DNA from: Streptomyces sp. NBC_01232
GTDB taxonomy: Bacteria > Actinomycetota > Actinomycetes > Streptomycetales > Streptomycetaceae
Assembly: GCF_035989885.1 (NCBI RefSeq)
Contig: NZ_CP108518.1
Coordinates: 8,485,001-8,549,000, forward strand
DNA: 64,000 nucleotides
Direction: 5' to 3'
Made by a program: the position numbers and the translations under genes. Of the stretch, positions 34,688 to 43,951 are shown piece after piece (the stretch's first letter is position 1; each line of letters opens with the position of its first letter). The notes beneath the pieces were generated by a model. The model had not been told where the DNA came from, did not search any database, and saw only the letters and a list, made by a program, of their open reading frames with translations.

Positions 34688-35455
34688 ATGGCACCCACCC
34701 GGCACACCCACCCGGCCCACCCGGCCCACCCGGCCCACCCGGCCCACCCGGCCCACCCGGCCCACCCGGCGGACGGGCCGGACGGGGCTTTCGGAGCGCC
34801 GCTGTACCTCCAGGGCCCGGAGGGCCCCTGGGACGAGGCGGGGGACCGGATCGAGGACACGGGCCACGCGCTCGTCTGCACCACCTGGGGCCAGTGGCTG
34901 GCCGCCGTGCTCCTCGACCCGGCCCTGCGCCCGCTGCTCGGCGACGACTGGCCGCGGTTCCGGCAGACACCGGCCGCGGCCGGGCGGCTGCGGCTCGCCG
35001 TCTCGCGCTTCGTCATGACGTACGCCGCGGCCACCGCCCTGGAGGTGCCCGTCCACACGGTGGAACTGGACCACGGTGCGGACGGCCGCCCCGCAGTGCG
35101 GGCGCCCCGTGCCGGGGTGGAGATCGCGCTGGCGCACTGCGGCGAGCTGATCGTGGTCGGCGTCAGCCGCACCGGGCCGCTCGGCGTGCACGCGGAGCCC
35201 GCCGACCGCGACGTCCGCACCCTGGCGCCGCCCGCCCGGCCGTGGACCCCGCAGGAACGGTCCGTCCTCGACGCGCTCCCCGAGGACGGACGCCGGGAGC
35301 GGCTGCTGCGGCTGTGGACCCTGCAGGAGGCCCGCGCCCGGGCGCTCGGCCCCGGGGCGGCGCAGGGGGCACCGGCGGCGGGGGAGTGGAGTGCGGCCAC
35401 CCACCTCGTCCAGGACCGCTACCTGGTCGGCGAGGCGCACCTGCTGCGCCCCTGA
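34688..35455 (+). CDS. Degenerate 4'-phosphopantetheinyl transferase-like protein
   Basis: ATG 34688 (GGAAGG upstream; ATG 34664, overlapping the previous stop, is the alternative) gives 255 residues. After a histidine/proline repeat (HPA x7, residues ~8-28) the body follows the Sfp-type PPTase pattern: RLRLAVSRFVMTYAAATAL, VEIALAHCGELIVVGVSR, PLGVHAEPADRD and LLRLWTLQEARARALG. Two catalytic signatures are changed: the metal-binding Asp of GVDxE is His168 and the Lys of WTxKEA is Gln213. It may be inactive or have a new role. A canonical PPTase lies at 46784-47503. Confidence 0.7.
   Translation: MAPTRHTHPAHPAHPAHPAHPAHPAHPADGPDGAFGAPLYLQGPEGPWDEAGDRIEDTGHALVCTTWGQWLAAVLLDPALRPLLGDDWPRFRQTPAAAGRLRLAVSRFVMTYAAATALEVPVHTVELDHGADGRPAVRAPRAGVEIALAHCGELIVVGVSRTGPLGVHAEPADRDVRTLAPPARPWTPQERSVLDALPEDGRRERLLRLWTLQEARARALGPGAAQGAPAAGEWSAATHLVQDRYLVGEAHLLRP
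34700..34768 (+). repeat. 9-bp tandem repeat encoding His-Pro-Ala units
   Basis: About seven copies of CACCCGGCC lie in frame near the PPTase-like start; slippage would change protein length without a frameshift. Confidence 0.9.
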
Positions 35456-35486
35456 CCGCCCCCGGCCGGTGACGGCGAAGCCGCCC

Positions 35487-36308
35487 TCAGGCGGCGAACA
35501 GGTCGAACGTCGAGGTGTGCCGCGGTCCGGCGAGCACATCGAGCTGCGGGTCGACGGCCAGCATGGCCTGGTGCAGGCGCTGCAGCTGCGGTGACGGCTC
35601 CACGCCCAGGTCCTCGATCAGGCGGCCGCGCAGCCGGCGGTACACGTCCAGGGCCGTGGCCTGGCGGCCCGACCGGTACAGGGCGACCATGACCTGCGAG
35701 TGCAGCCCCTCGTGCTGGGGATGACGTGCCGTCAGGTCCGTTAATTCGGCAATCAGTTCGGCGTGCCGGCCCAGCCGCAGGTCGGCGTCGATGCGCCGCT
35801 CCACGGTGACCAGGCGGCTCTCCTCCAGGCGCAGCACCTCGATGTCGAGGATCGGCCCGACCCGAACGTCGACCAGCGCCGGCCCCCGCCACAGGTCCAG
35901 CGCCGCCCGCAGGCGGTCGGCGGACACCCGGTCGTCACCCGACTCGAAGGCGCTCTGGCCCTCGCGGGCGAGGCGTTCGTAGTCGTGCACGTCGACGCTC
36001 TCCTCGGGCACCTGGAGCAGGTACCCGCCGTGCCGGGTGGCCAGTACGTCCTTGGCGCCGCCCGGGGCTCCGGGGCCCATCGCCGTGCCCAGCCGGCGGC
36101 GCAGCTGGAGTATGTACGTCTGCAGGGTGGTCAGCGCGCTCTGCGGCGGCTGGGTCCCCCAGATCTCTTCCATGAGCGTGGGAACGGGTATCACGCGTCC
36201 GGGATACAGCGCGAGAAGGGAAAGCACCTGTCTCGGCTTTCCCGCGGTCGGAACAATGGATCCCCCGTTGACCTCGGCACTCAACGGACCCAGAACCTGA
36301 ATCCTCAC
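35487..36308 (-). CDS. SARP-family activator 3
   Basis: GTG 36308, preceded by GGAGGGGAG, gives 273 residues: winged helix (~1-93) and activation domain (~110-255). It is nearly the same protein as SARP 2 (shared GGSIVPTA, LYPGRV, VPTLMEEIWGT, TTLQTYILQLRRRLGTAMGP and VERRIDADLRLGRH). It ends 31 bp from the convergent PPTase-like gene. A GCCACCGGTGGC palindrome at 36351-36362 lies in its promoter and may be an operator. Confidence 0.92.
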   Translation of the reverse strand: MRIQVLGPLSAEVNGGSIVPTAGKPRQVLSLLALYPGRVIPVPTLMEEIWGTQPPQSALTTLQTYILQLRRRLGTAMGPGAPGGAKDVLATRHGGYLLQVPEESVDVHDYERLAREGQSAFESGDDRVSADRLRAALDLWRGPALVDVRVGPILDIEVLRLEESRLVTVERRIDADLRLGRHAELIAELTDLTARHPQHEGLHSQVMVALYRSGRQATALDVYRRLRGRLIEDLGVEPSPQLQRLHQAMLAVDPQLDVLAGPRHTSTFDLFAA

Positions 36309-36447
36309 GGTCTCCCCTCCGTACTCCTCAAGCTCCCCCGGCACATTTCTGCCACCGGTGGCGGAGGAACTGCCCCCGTGCCGCGCACGCTAGCCGCGGT
36401 GGATGTTCTCCATCTCTTTCCTCCACCCAACTTCGAGCCGTCTTCGG

Positions 36448-36618
36448 TTACGGCCAGTCGATGCGGGCCGGGGCCGGGGCGGATCCCGGGGCGCTGGCCG
36501 AGGACGGCGCGACGGGCCAGTCGATGGGCCCGCCGTCGGCCTGGGCCGCGCCGCCCGCGGTGAGCACGGCGGCGGTGGCGAGAGCGGCGGTGGCGACGAG
36601 GCGGGCGAGGTTCTTCAT
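36448..36618 (-). CDS. 56-residue secreted peptide with repeated IDWP motif
   Basis: ATG 36618 follows GGAGGAG at ideal spacing. A clear signal peptide (KNLARLVATAALATAAVLTA, cut after AAQA) leaves a mature ~29-residue peptide with PIDWPVAP near its start and ARIDWP at its end, joined by a Ser/Ala/Pro linker. I do not recognise a family. It sits between a SARP and the aminotransferase-like gene in a region crowded with TTGCCA boxes, so it may be co-regulated with the pathway; a signalling or secreted-scaffold role is only a guess. Confidence 0.7.
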   Translation of the reverse strand: MKNLARLVATAALATAAVLTAGGAAQADGGPIDWPVAPSSASAPGSAPAPARIDWP

Positions 36619-36631
36619 GGTGACTCCTCCG

Positions 36632-36900
36632 TGGCAACTGTTTGTTCTTTCCTGGCAACTCTTCTGCCAAGAAGCTTGGCCGCACCCGCTCGGGATTCGC
36701 TCGTCAATCACTCGAGACGAACTGGAGAACCCCATCAGAACCCCCATGACCTGCAAAGGAATTGACTCGGAAAGAGCCTGGCAAGACATTGCCACGCGTT
36801 GCCAAGGGATCTGGAACTCGAGTTTCGCCGGAGCCGCCGCAATCCGGCGTTGCCAAAACTGCCGGCCGCTGGGCAATGTATTGCCAAGTCCATTGGCAAT
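36632..36900. promoter_or_regulatory. Cluster of TTGCCA/TGGCAA boxes between divergent genes
   Basis: TGGCAAC at 36632 and 36653 lies close to the peptide gene. TGGCAAG occurs at 36779, TTGCCA at 36789, 36799, 36850 and 36881, and TTGGCAAT at 36893 in front of the aminotransferase-like gene. The region is less GC-rich than its surroundings. Spacings of 10, 21 and 31 bp are near helical multiples, suggesting cooperative binding of one regulator. Confidence 0.5.
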
Positions 36901-36960
36901 GCCTGGTACATGAGGGCCGTGCACATCCCGCGGCCCCGACAGCGGGGGGAGGCCCCTGAA

Positions 36961-38226
36961 ATGAACGCGCCGACGCACCACGGGGAACGAACGGCCCACC
37001 TGGACACCGCGGGAACCGGCCGGATGCCGGACGCCGTACGCACCGTCCTCGCCCGCTGCACGGCCCTCGACGACCGCCTCGGGACCGCCGCACTGCAGGA
37101 GAGCCTCGGCGACGTCCTGCACACCCGCATCCACGAACGCCTCGGCGCCCTGCTGTCCGTACCCGCCGCCGACACCATCCTGGCGACCGGAGCGGCGCAG
37201 GCCTTCGAGGCCTACCTCCACGGCATCACCCCCGGCCCGGGCGACCGGATCTGGACCACCCCCCACGAGGGCGTGGCCAACCTGACCGCCCTGCACGCCC
37301 TGCGCGACCGCACCCGCTGCCGCCTGGAGGTCGTCCCGCTGCGCCCCGACGGGGACCTCGACCTGGACTGGATGCGCACCCACCTCGACGAGGACGTCGC
37401 CCTCGTCTCCGCCGTCCACCTCTCCCCGGCCTGCGGAACCGTCAACCCCGTCCACGACATCGGCCGCCTCCTCGCCCCCCACCGCGCCCGCTACACCGTC
37501 GACGCCTCCCACTCCGCCGGCCGGCTCCCCGTCGACGCCGCCCGCATCGGCTGCCACCTGCTCACCGCCGACGGCTGGCGGTTCCTGCGCGGCCCCCACA
37601 ACACCGGATTCGCCTACATCGCCCCCACCCCGCACCTGGCCCCGGACGCTGCCCCGTACCGGGCGGCCGCCCCCGAGCCGGCCGCCGTCGCCGCCCTGGA
37701 CGCCGCCCTCGCCCACCACACCGCCACCGCCCGCCCCCCGCACGAGGACCTCCTGCCCCTCCTGCGCGCCGCCGTCCGGCACACCCCCGGCATGGAACTC
37801 CTCGCCGGCGGACAGGAGCAGGCCGCCATCCTCGCCTTCCGGCACGCCCAGATCCCCGCCGCGGCCATCCGCCGGGGCCTGGCCCGCCGCGGAGTCGTCC
37901 TGGCCAAGACCGTCGCACACGAAACCCCCCTGCACCCGGCCGGCCGCGTCACGGCCCCCGCACTGCGCGCATCCCTCCACCACGACAACACCGCACAGGA
38001 CATCGACCGCTTCCGGCAGGCCCTCGCAGAGGTCCTGCAGGAGGAGCGGGGCGCCGCCGCCCACCCCGCCCACCCCGCCCGCGGCGCACTCGCCGCCGCG
38101 GGAGCCGCCACCACCCCCCTCGGCCCGGCCGGCCGGGCCGGGCCGGGAGGCTCCGGCGCGCCGTCCCCGTACCGCGCACGACCGGTCCGCCGCCGCGGCC
38201 ACCTCACGCTGCACCGGGCGACCTGA
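36961..38226 (+). CDS. Class V aminotransferase-fold protein lacking the PLP lysine
   Basis: ATG 36961 (GGGGAGG upstream) gives 421 residues. The fold is that of class V aminotransferase/cysteine desulfurase/isopenicillin epimerase-like proteins: ILATGAAQAFEAYLHGITPG, GDRIWTTPHEGVANLTAL, YTVDASHSAGRLPVDAAR and FLRGPHNTGFAYI. The position of the Schiff-base Lys (usually GRKFLRGP) reads GWRFLRGP, with Arg207. Without Lys it may bind PLP weakly or not at all, or act as a lyase-like or structural protein. A C-terminal ~60-residue disordered tail is present. It precedes the carboxylase genes by 31 bp, so it is probably in one operon with them. Confidence 0.8.
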   Translation: MNAPTHHGERTAHLDTAGTGRMPDAVRTVLARCTALDDRLGTAALQESLGDVLHTRIHERLGALLSVPAADTILATGAAQAFEAYLHGITPGPGDRIWTTPHEGVANLTALHALRDRTRCRLEVVPLRPDGDLDLDWMRTHLDEDVALVSAVHLSPACGTVNPVHDIGRLLAPHRARYTVDASHSAGRLPVDAARIGCHLLTADGWRFLRGPHNTGFAYIAPTPHLAPDAAPYRAAAPEPAAVAALDAALAHHTATARPPHEDLLPLLRAAVRHTPGMELLAGGQEQAAILAFRHAQIPAAAIRRGLARRGVVLAKTVAHETPLHPAGRVTAPALRASLHHDNTAQDIDRFRQALAEVLQEERGAAAHPAHPARGALAAAGAATTPLGPAGRAGPGGSGAPSPYRARPVRRRGHLTLHRAT

Positions 38227-38257
38227 GACCCGCCATCTTCAGACCTGGAGGAGCCAC

Positions 38258-39828
<1,571 letters not shown>

Positions 39829-39832
<4 letters not shown>

Positions 39833-40068
39833 CCGCCCCGGAAACCCCCGCCGCACCCGCCGCGGCGGGCACCCCGGACGCGCCGCACACCTGGCGCATC
39901 CGCCGCGGGAACCCCGACCAGGACGAGACCGCCGCCGTCCTCACCGTCCTGACCGCCCTCCTCCTGCACCGCGCCGCACCCGCCCCGCCACCGCCGCGCA
40001 CCACCGCCGCCGGCTGGGACCGCCCGCCCCCCGGCCGCCACCACCGCACCGGCAGCTGGCGGCACTGA
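39829..40068 (+). CDS. Acyl-CoA carboxylase epsilon subunit
   Basis: ATG 39829 overlaps the beta-subunit stop (ATGA), implying translational coupling. The 79 residues have the AccE pattern: a Pro/Ala N-terminus, WRIRRGNPDQDETAAVLTVL, a Pro-rich linker and an aromatic tail ending GSWRH. In Streptomyces the epsilon subunit binds and stimulates the beta subunit of acetyl/propionyl-CoA carboxylases. Confidence 0.85.
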
Positions 40069-40173
40069 CGGCCCGCCCGCCACCCCTGAGCCGGCCTCCA
40101 TCCCCCTTCCGCCGCGCCACGAGTTCCCTGCGCCATCCTGCACCCAGCAGAGACGGGCGACGGAGGGACGAGC

Positions 40174-40980
40174 ATGACGGTGAAGGCGATGGACAAGGCC
40201 CCCGAGCGGCCCGTGGCCCTGGTCACCGGGGCCACCGGCGGCATCGGACTGGCCGTCGCCCGCGACCTGGGCGCCCGCGGACACCGGGTGTTCCTCTGCG
40301 CCCGCACCGAGACCAAGGTCAAGGAGACCGTCACCGACCTCCAGGCCGAAGGACTCACCGTCCAGGGCGCGGCCGCCGACGTGACCGACCGCACCGCCGT
40401 CGAGAACCTCGTTGCCGCGGCCGTGGCCGCGTACGGCGCGCCCGTCAGCATCCTGGTCAACAACGCGGGCCGCAGCGGCGGCGGCGCCACCGCCGGCATC
40501 ACCGACGAACTGTGGCACGACGTCATCGCCACCAACCTCAACAGCGTCTTCCTGCTCACCCGCGAGGTCCTCAACCGCGGCGGACTCGGCGCCGAACCCT
40601 GGGGCCGCATCATCAACATCGCCTCCACCGCGGGCAAGCAGGGAGTACTCCTCGGCGCCCCCTACTCGGCCTCCAAACACGCCGTCGTCGGCTTCACCAA
40701 GGCCCTCGGCAAGGAACTCGCCCCCACCGGCACCACCGTCAACGCGGTCTGCCCCGGCTACGTGGAGACCCCCATGGCCGCCCGCGTGCGCAGCGGCTAC
40801 GCACAGGTGTGGGACACCACCGAGGACTACGTCCAGGAGCAGCTCGAATCCAAGATCCCCCTCGGCCGCTACTCCACCCCCCAGGAAGTGGCCGGCCTCG
40901 TCGGCTACCTCACCACCGACCTCGCCGCCTCCATCACCGCCCAGGCCCTCAACGTGTGCGGCGGACTGGGCAACTACTGA
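40174..40980 (+). CDS. ActIII-type polyketide ketoreductase
   Basis: A 268-residue SDR. The cofactor motif is VTGATGGIGLAVARDL, NNAGRSGGG follows, then the catalytic Ser/Tyr/Lys in IASTAGKQG and PYSASKHAVVGFTKAL. The hallmark of aromatic PKS C9-ketoreductases is present at the end: VCPGYVETPMAARV and ALNVCGGLGNY. It reduces one carbonyl of a nascent poly-beta-ketone on the ACP. Together with the didomain ARO/CYC it indicates a reduced aromatic polyketide. Two strong hairpins follow. Confidence 0.95.
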   Translation: MTVKAMDKAPERPVALVTGATGGIGLAVARDLGARGHRVFLCARTETKVKETVTDLQAEGLTVQGAAADVTDRTAVENLVAAAVAAYGAPVSILVNNAGRSGGGATAGITDELWHDVIATNLNSVFLLTREVLNRGGLGAEPWGRIINIASTAGKQGVLLGAPYSASKHAVVGFTKALGKELAPTGTTVNAVCPGYVETPMAARVRSGYAQVWDTTEDYVQEQLESKIPLGRYSTPQEVAGLVGYLTTDLAASITAQALNVCGGLGNY

Positions 40981-41010
40981 CCCCGCCCCGCCGCCCCCCC
41001 CGGGGCGGGG
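40981..41010 (+). terminator. Terminator hairpin after ketoreductase
   Basis: Perfect 10-bp arms CCCCGCCCCG and CGGGGCGGGG with a 10-nt loop, starting right after the stop codon. Confidence 0.8.
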
Positions 41011-41023
41011 ACACGCACAGCGC

Positions 41024-41056
41024 GAGGGCCCCGGACATCACCCGTCCGGGGCCCTC
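41024..41056. terminator. Second terminator hairpin, convergent genes
   Basis: Perfect 13-bp stem (GAGGGCCCCGGAC with GTCCGGGGCCCTC) and 7-nt loop, in front of the 3' end of the minus-strand gene. It probably serves both strands. Confidence 0.85.
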
Positions 41057-41077
41057 ACGCCTGCCCGTACCGCCTGC

Positions 41078-42070
41078 TCACAGCATCGACGGCGACCCCG
41101 AAACGTCCCACGTCAGCGCCTGCGGGGCGATCCCCGCGGACCGCCAGCGCGCCACCACCGCACCGTCCACCGGCTCGTCCGACAGCAGCACGTGCCGCAG
41201 CGACGGCAGACCGCCCCCGCGCACCACCGCGCCCAGCCGCGCGAACGCCGACGGCAGCTGCGTCACCACCGTCACCCGCTCCTTCGCCAGCAGCCGGGCG
41301 AAAGCACGCGCATCGCACGCCGTGTCCCGGTCCACGACCACCGCACGGCCCCCCGACAGCAGCGGACCCCACAGCTCCCGCATGCCCACGTCCAGGCTCA
41401 GGGAGTGGAAGAACGTCCACACGTCGTCCAGACCCGCACCCAGCACCGGGACACAGCCGTCCACCCACGACAGCACCTCCCTGTGGGACACCGGACGCAC
41501 CGCCACCGCCCGCCCCGGGTCACCGCCCGCGGGCAGCGCCCAGAACGCCGTCCCCGCCGGCACCTCACGGCGTCCCGCCACCTGCGGCCGGACCGCGACG
41601 ACGAACCGGCCCACCTTGACCACCGGGATCTCCCCGTGCAGCAGACCCGCGTCCGAGACGACCACCTCGGCCCCCGCGTCACGCATCAGGAACTCCTGCA
41701 GACCCGCACCGTGCCCGGGCTCCAGCGGCAGCACCGACGCCCCCGTCCGCAGCACGCCGACCACCGCGCCCGCCGTCCTGCACGAACGCTCCGCACGGAC
41801 GGCCACGGCCGAGCCCGGGCCCGCCCGCCCCGACAGGCGCCGCGCGATGTCGTCGGCCAGCCACTCCAGTTCCAGATAGGTCACCTCCGCCTCCGCGTCC
41901 CGGGCCGCGACCCGGCCGGGATGACGGGCGGCCAGGGAAGCGAAACGGACGTCGATGCGGTCCCGGCGCCAGGGCCGCCCGCCGGACGGGTCGAGCCCGA
42001 TCCGTCCGAACAGACCCGCCAGTTCGGCGGACAACCGGTCGAGCTCCGGATGATCCGGAATGGCATTCAT
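41078..42070 (-). CDS. Truncated, degenerate adenylation-domain-like protein
   Basis: ATG 42070 (GGGAGG upstream) gives 330 residues. The start (FASLAARHPGRVAARDAEAE, VTYLELEWLADDIARRL) and later DVWTFFHSLSLDVGMRELWG, LLSGGRAVVVDRDTACDARA and VTVVTQLPSAFARLG match the N-terminal subdomain of NRPS adenylation domains. The P-loop (usually TSGSTGxPKG) is replaced by PAGGDPGRAVAVRPVS, and the protein ends before the TGD, hinge and C-terminal Lys motifs. Adenylation is unlikely. It has a good ribosome binding site and coding bias, so it looks maintained rather than decayed. Confidence 0.75.
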   Translation of the reverse strand: MNAIPDHPELDRLSAELAGLFGRIGLDPSGGRPWRRDRIDVRFASLAARHPGRVAARDAEAEVTYLELEWLADDIARRLSGRAGPGSAVAVRAERSCRTAGAVVGVLRTGASVLPLEPGHGAGLQEFLMRDAGAEVVVSDAGLLHGEIPVVKVGRFVVAVRPQVAGRREVPAGTAFWALPAGGDPGRAVAVRPVSHREVLSWVDGCVPVLGAGLDDVWTFFHSLSLDVGMRELWGPLLSGGRAVVVDRDTACDARAFARLLAKERVTVVTQLPSAFARLGAVVRGGGLPSLRHVLLSDEPVDGAVVARWRSAGIAPQALTWDVSGSPSML

Positions 42071-42160
42071 GCGGCCTCCCAGCGGCGGGGTCGTAACTCC
42101 ACCGACGATGCTGCCGGGGCGCACATGAGAACCGCTCAAGCCCCCGCCGCGGACCACCTC

Positions 42161-42226
42161 TCGGGGGCCGCTCAAGACCCCCTCGAAGAAGGGTCCATGA
42201 AGGGTCGAGGACCACTCGGGACACCC
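42161..42226. promoter_or_regulatory. Six 11-bp-phased direct repeats (SARP operator array)
   Basis: Heptads begin at 42161 (TCGGGGG), 42172 (TCAAGAC), 42183 (TCGAAGA), 42194 (TCCATGA), 42205 (TCGAGGA) and 42216 (TCGGGAC), each exactly 11 bp after the last. This is the classical SARP-binding arrangement. The array lies between the divergent adenylation-like and NmrA-like genes. Confidence 0.7.
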
Positions 42227-42352
42227 TGGCCCACCCCCCGGGAGCATGCCTACGATTCTCCAGCTCATGCCGAAGCCACCAGCTCACCGCCGCGCTCCGA
42301 GCCACCACTCGTAGACGCACGCATATGGAACTGAGCTTTGTGGCTATGGCCC

Positions 42353-42364
42353 GTCTCGCGAGAC
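42353..42364 (+). promoter_or_regulatory. 12-bp perfect palindrome GTCTCGCGAGAC
   Basis: It lies just upstream of the NmrA-like start, where a repressor would block transcription. No matching copy was noticed elsewhere in the window. Confidence 0.4.
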
Positions 42365-42381
42365 TGGACTTGACTGTACTC

Positions 42382-43209
42382 ATGACTCAGAACGCGCAGA
42401 ACACGCAGATCACCCTCGTCATCGGCGGTCACGGCAAGACCGGCCGACGTGTCGCCGAGAAGCTTTCCGCCCAGGGCCGCCAGGTCCGCATCGGCTCCCG
42501 CTCCGGGCAGCCCGCCTTCGACTGGCACGAGCCCGCCACCTGGGCACCCGCCCTGGAAGGCGTCGACCGGGTATACGTGACCTACTACCCCGACCTCGCC
42601 TTCCCCGGCGCCGCCGAACAGGTCGCCGAATTCTCCAAGGCCGCCGTCGCCGCCGGCGCACGCCGCCTGGTGCTCCTCTCCGGCCGCGGCGAGGAGGCGG
42701 CCGAGGTCAGCGAGAACAACCTCAAGGCCTCCGGCGCCGACTGGACGATCGTCCGCTCCAGCTGGTTCAACCAGAACTTCAACGAGAGCTTCTTCCTGGA
42801 GCCCGTCCTGGCCGGCGAGATCGCCCTGCCCACCGGCGACGCCGTCGAGGCCTTCGTCGACGCCGACGACATCGCCGACGTCGTCGTCGCCGCACTGACC
42901 GACGACAAGCACATCGGCAAGACCTACGAACTGTCCGGCCCCCGCCTCCTCAGCTACAGCGACGTCGCCGCCGAACTGACCAAGGCCACCGGCCGCGACA
43001 TCAAGTACATCTCCGTCACCAACGAGGAGTACCGCGCCGTCCTGCGCGAGAACAACCTCCCCGAGGAGTTCGCCGACCTCTTCACCATGATCCTCGACGG
43101 CCGCAACGCCCACCTGGTGCACGGCGTCGAAGAAGCCCTGGGCCGCAAGCCCAAGGACTTCGCCGACTTCGCCCGCGAGGCCGCGGCCACCGGAGTCTGG
43201 AACGTCTGA
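42382..43209 (+). CDS. NmrA/NAD(P)-binding atypical SDR
   Basis: ATG 42382 gives 275 residues. The Rossmann motif is ITLVIGGHGKTGRRVAEKLS, followed by a VDRVYVTYYPD strand, LVLLSGRGEEAAE, DWTIVRSSWFNQNFNESFFL and ELSGPRLLSYSDVAAELTKA. It resembles NmrA-like oxidoreductases common in secondary metabolism, which lack the Y-x3-K pair. No ribosome binding site is visible before the ATG; the mRNA may be leaderless, or ATG 42346 may be used. The upstream SARP array suggests pathway control. Confidence 0.85.
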   Translation: MTQNAQNTQITLVIGGHGKTGRRVAEKLSAQGRQVRIGSRSGQPAFDWHEPATWAPALEGVDRVYVTYYPDLAFPGAAEQVAEFSKAAVAAGARRLVLLSGRGEEAAEVSENNLKASGADWTIVRSSWFNQNFNESFFLEPVLAGEIALPTGDAVEAFVDADDIADVVVAALTDDKHIGKTYELSGPRLLSYSDVAAELTKATGRDIKYISVTNEEYRAVLRENNLPEEFADLFTMILDGRNAHLVHGVEEALGRKPKDFADFAREAAATGVWNV

Positions 43210-43315
43210 CCCGCGCCCGGCCCGCTTCCACCAACCGCACCATCCCTTTCGCTCCTTGACCGGGCGGCGACTCTGGTACGGCCGCCGCCCGGTACTCGGG
43301 GCACAGGAGGTTCCC

Positions 43316-43951
43316 ATGCCCACGCCCCGGACGTACTCCAGCGAAAACGGACTCGAAGCGCTCCCCCCGTACTTCCACGGATTCGCCCTGATGCACATCG
43401 CGATGCGACGCGACGCAGCCCGCCTGCGCACCGCCGCCCCCCGATGGAACGGCGCCGGAGCCGACTGGTGGCAGCACCTGCGCGAAACCATCGAATGGCA
43501 CCACACCAGCGAGGACGACGTCCTGTGGCCCGGACTGCGCCGCCGCGACAGCGACTTCGACGCCCAGGCCCGTGAACTCCACGACGACCACGAGGAACTG
43601 GACGCCGCCATGGCCGCCGTGTCCACCGCCATCGCCCACCGCGGCGACAACCTCCCCCGCGCGGCACAGACCTTCGAAGGCATCCTGCGCGACCACCTCC
43701 GCGACGAGGAACGCATCGTCTTCCCCGTCTTCGAACGGCTCGGCGAACGCGCCTACCTCGCCGAGGAACGCAAAGTCGTCGCCAGCGCCCCCCTGCGCGT
43801 GATGACCCGCCTCCAGCCGTGGATGTTCGACGGAGCCCCCCGCCGGTCGGTCGCCCACGTCTCCGCCACCATCCCGCCACCGGTCCGCCTGATCGGTGCC
43901 ACGCTCCTGCAGCGCCGCTACACCCGCACCCTGAAGGGAATCCTGAAGTGA
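43316..43951 (+). CDS. Hemerythrin HHE-domain protein
   Basis: ATG 43316 follows AGGAGG and gives 211 residues. Hemerythrin-like metal ligands are visible: FHGFALMHIAMRRDA, ETIEWHHTSEDDVLWPGL, ELHDDHEELDAAM and ILRDHLRDEERIVFPVFE, supplying His, Glu and Asp ligands for a di-iron site. Such proteins sense or bind O2, NO or redox signals. Its stop overlaps the start of the DUF1772 gene (GTGA), so the two are translationally coupled. Confidence 0.88.
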   Translation: MPTPRTYSSENGLEALPPYFHGFALMHIAMRRDAARLRTAAPRWNGAGADWWQHLRETIEWHHTSEDDVLWPGLRRRDSDFDAQARELHDDHEELDAAMAAVSTAIAHRGDNLPRAAQTFEGILRDHLRDEERIVFPVFERLGERAYLAEERKVVASAPLRVMTRLQPWMFDGAPRRSVAHVSATIPPPVRLIGATLLQRRYTRTLKGILK

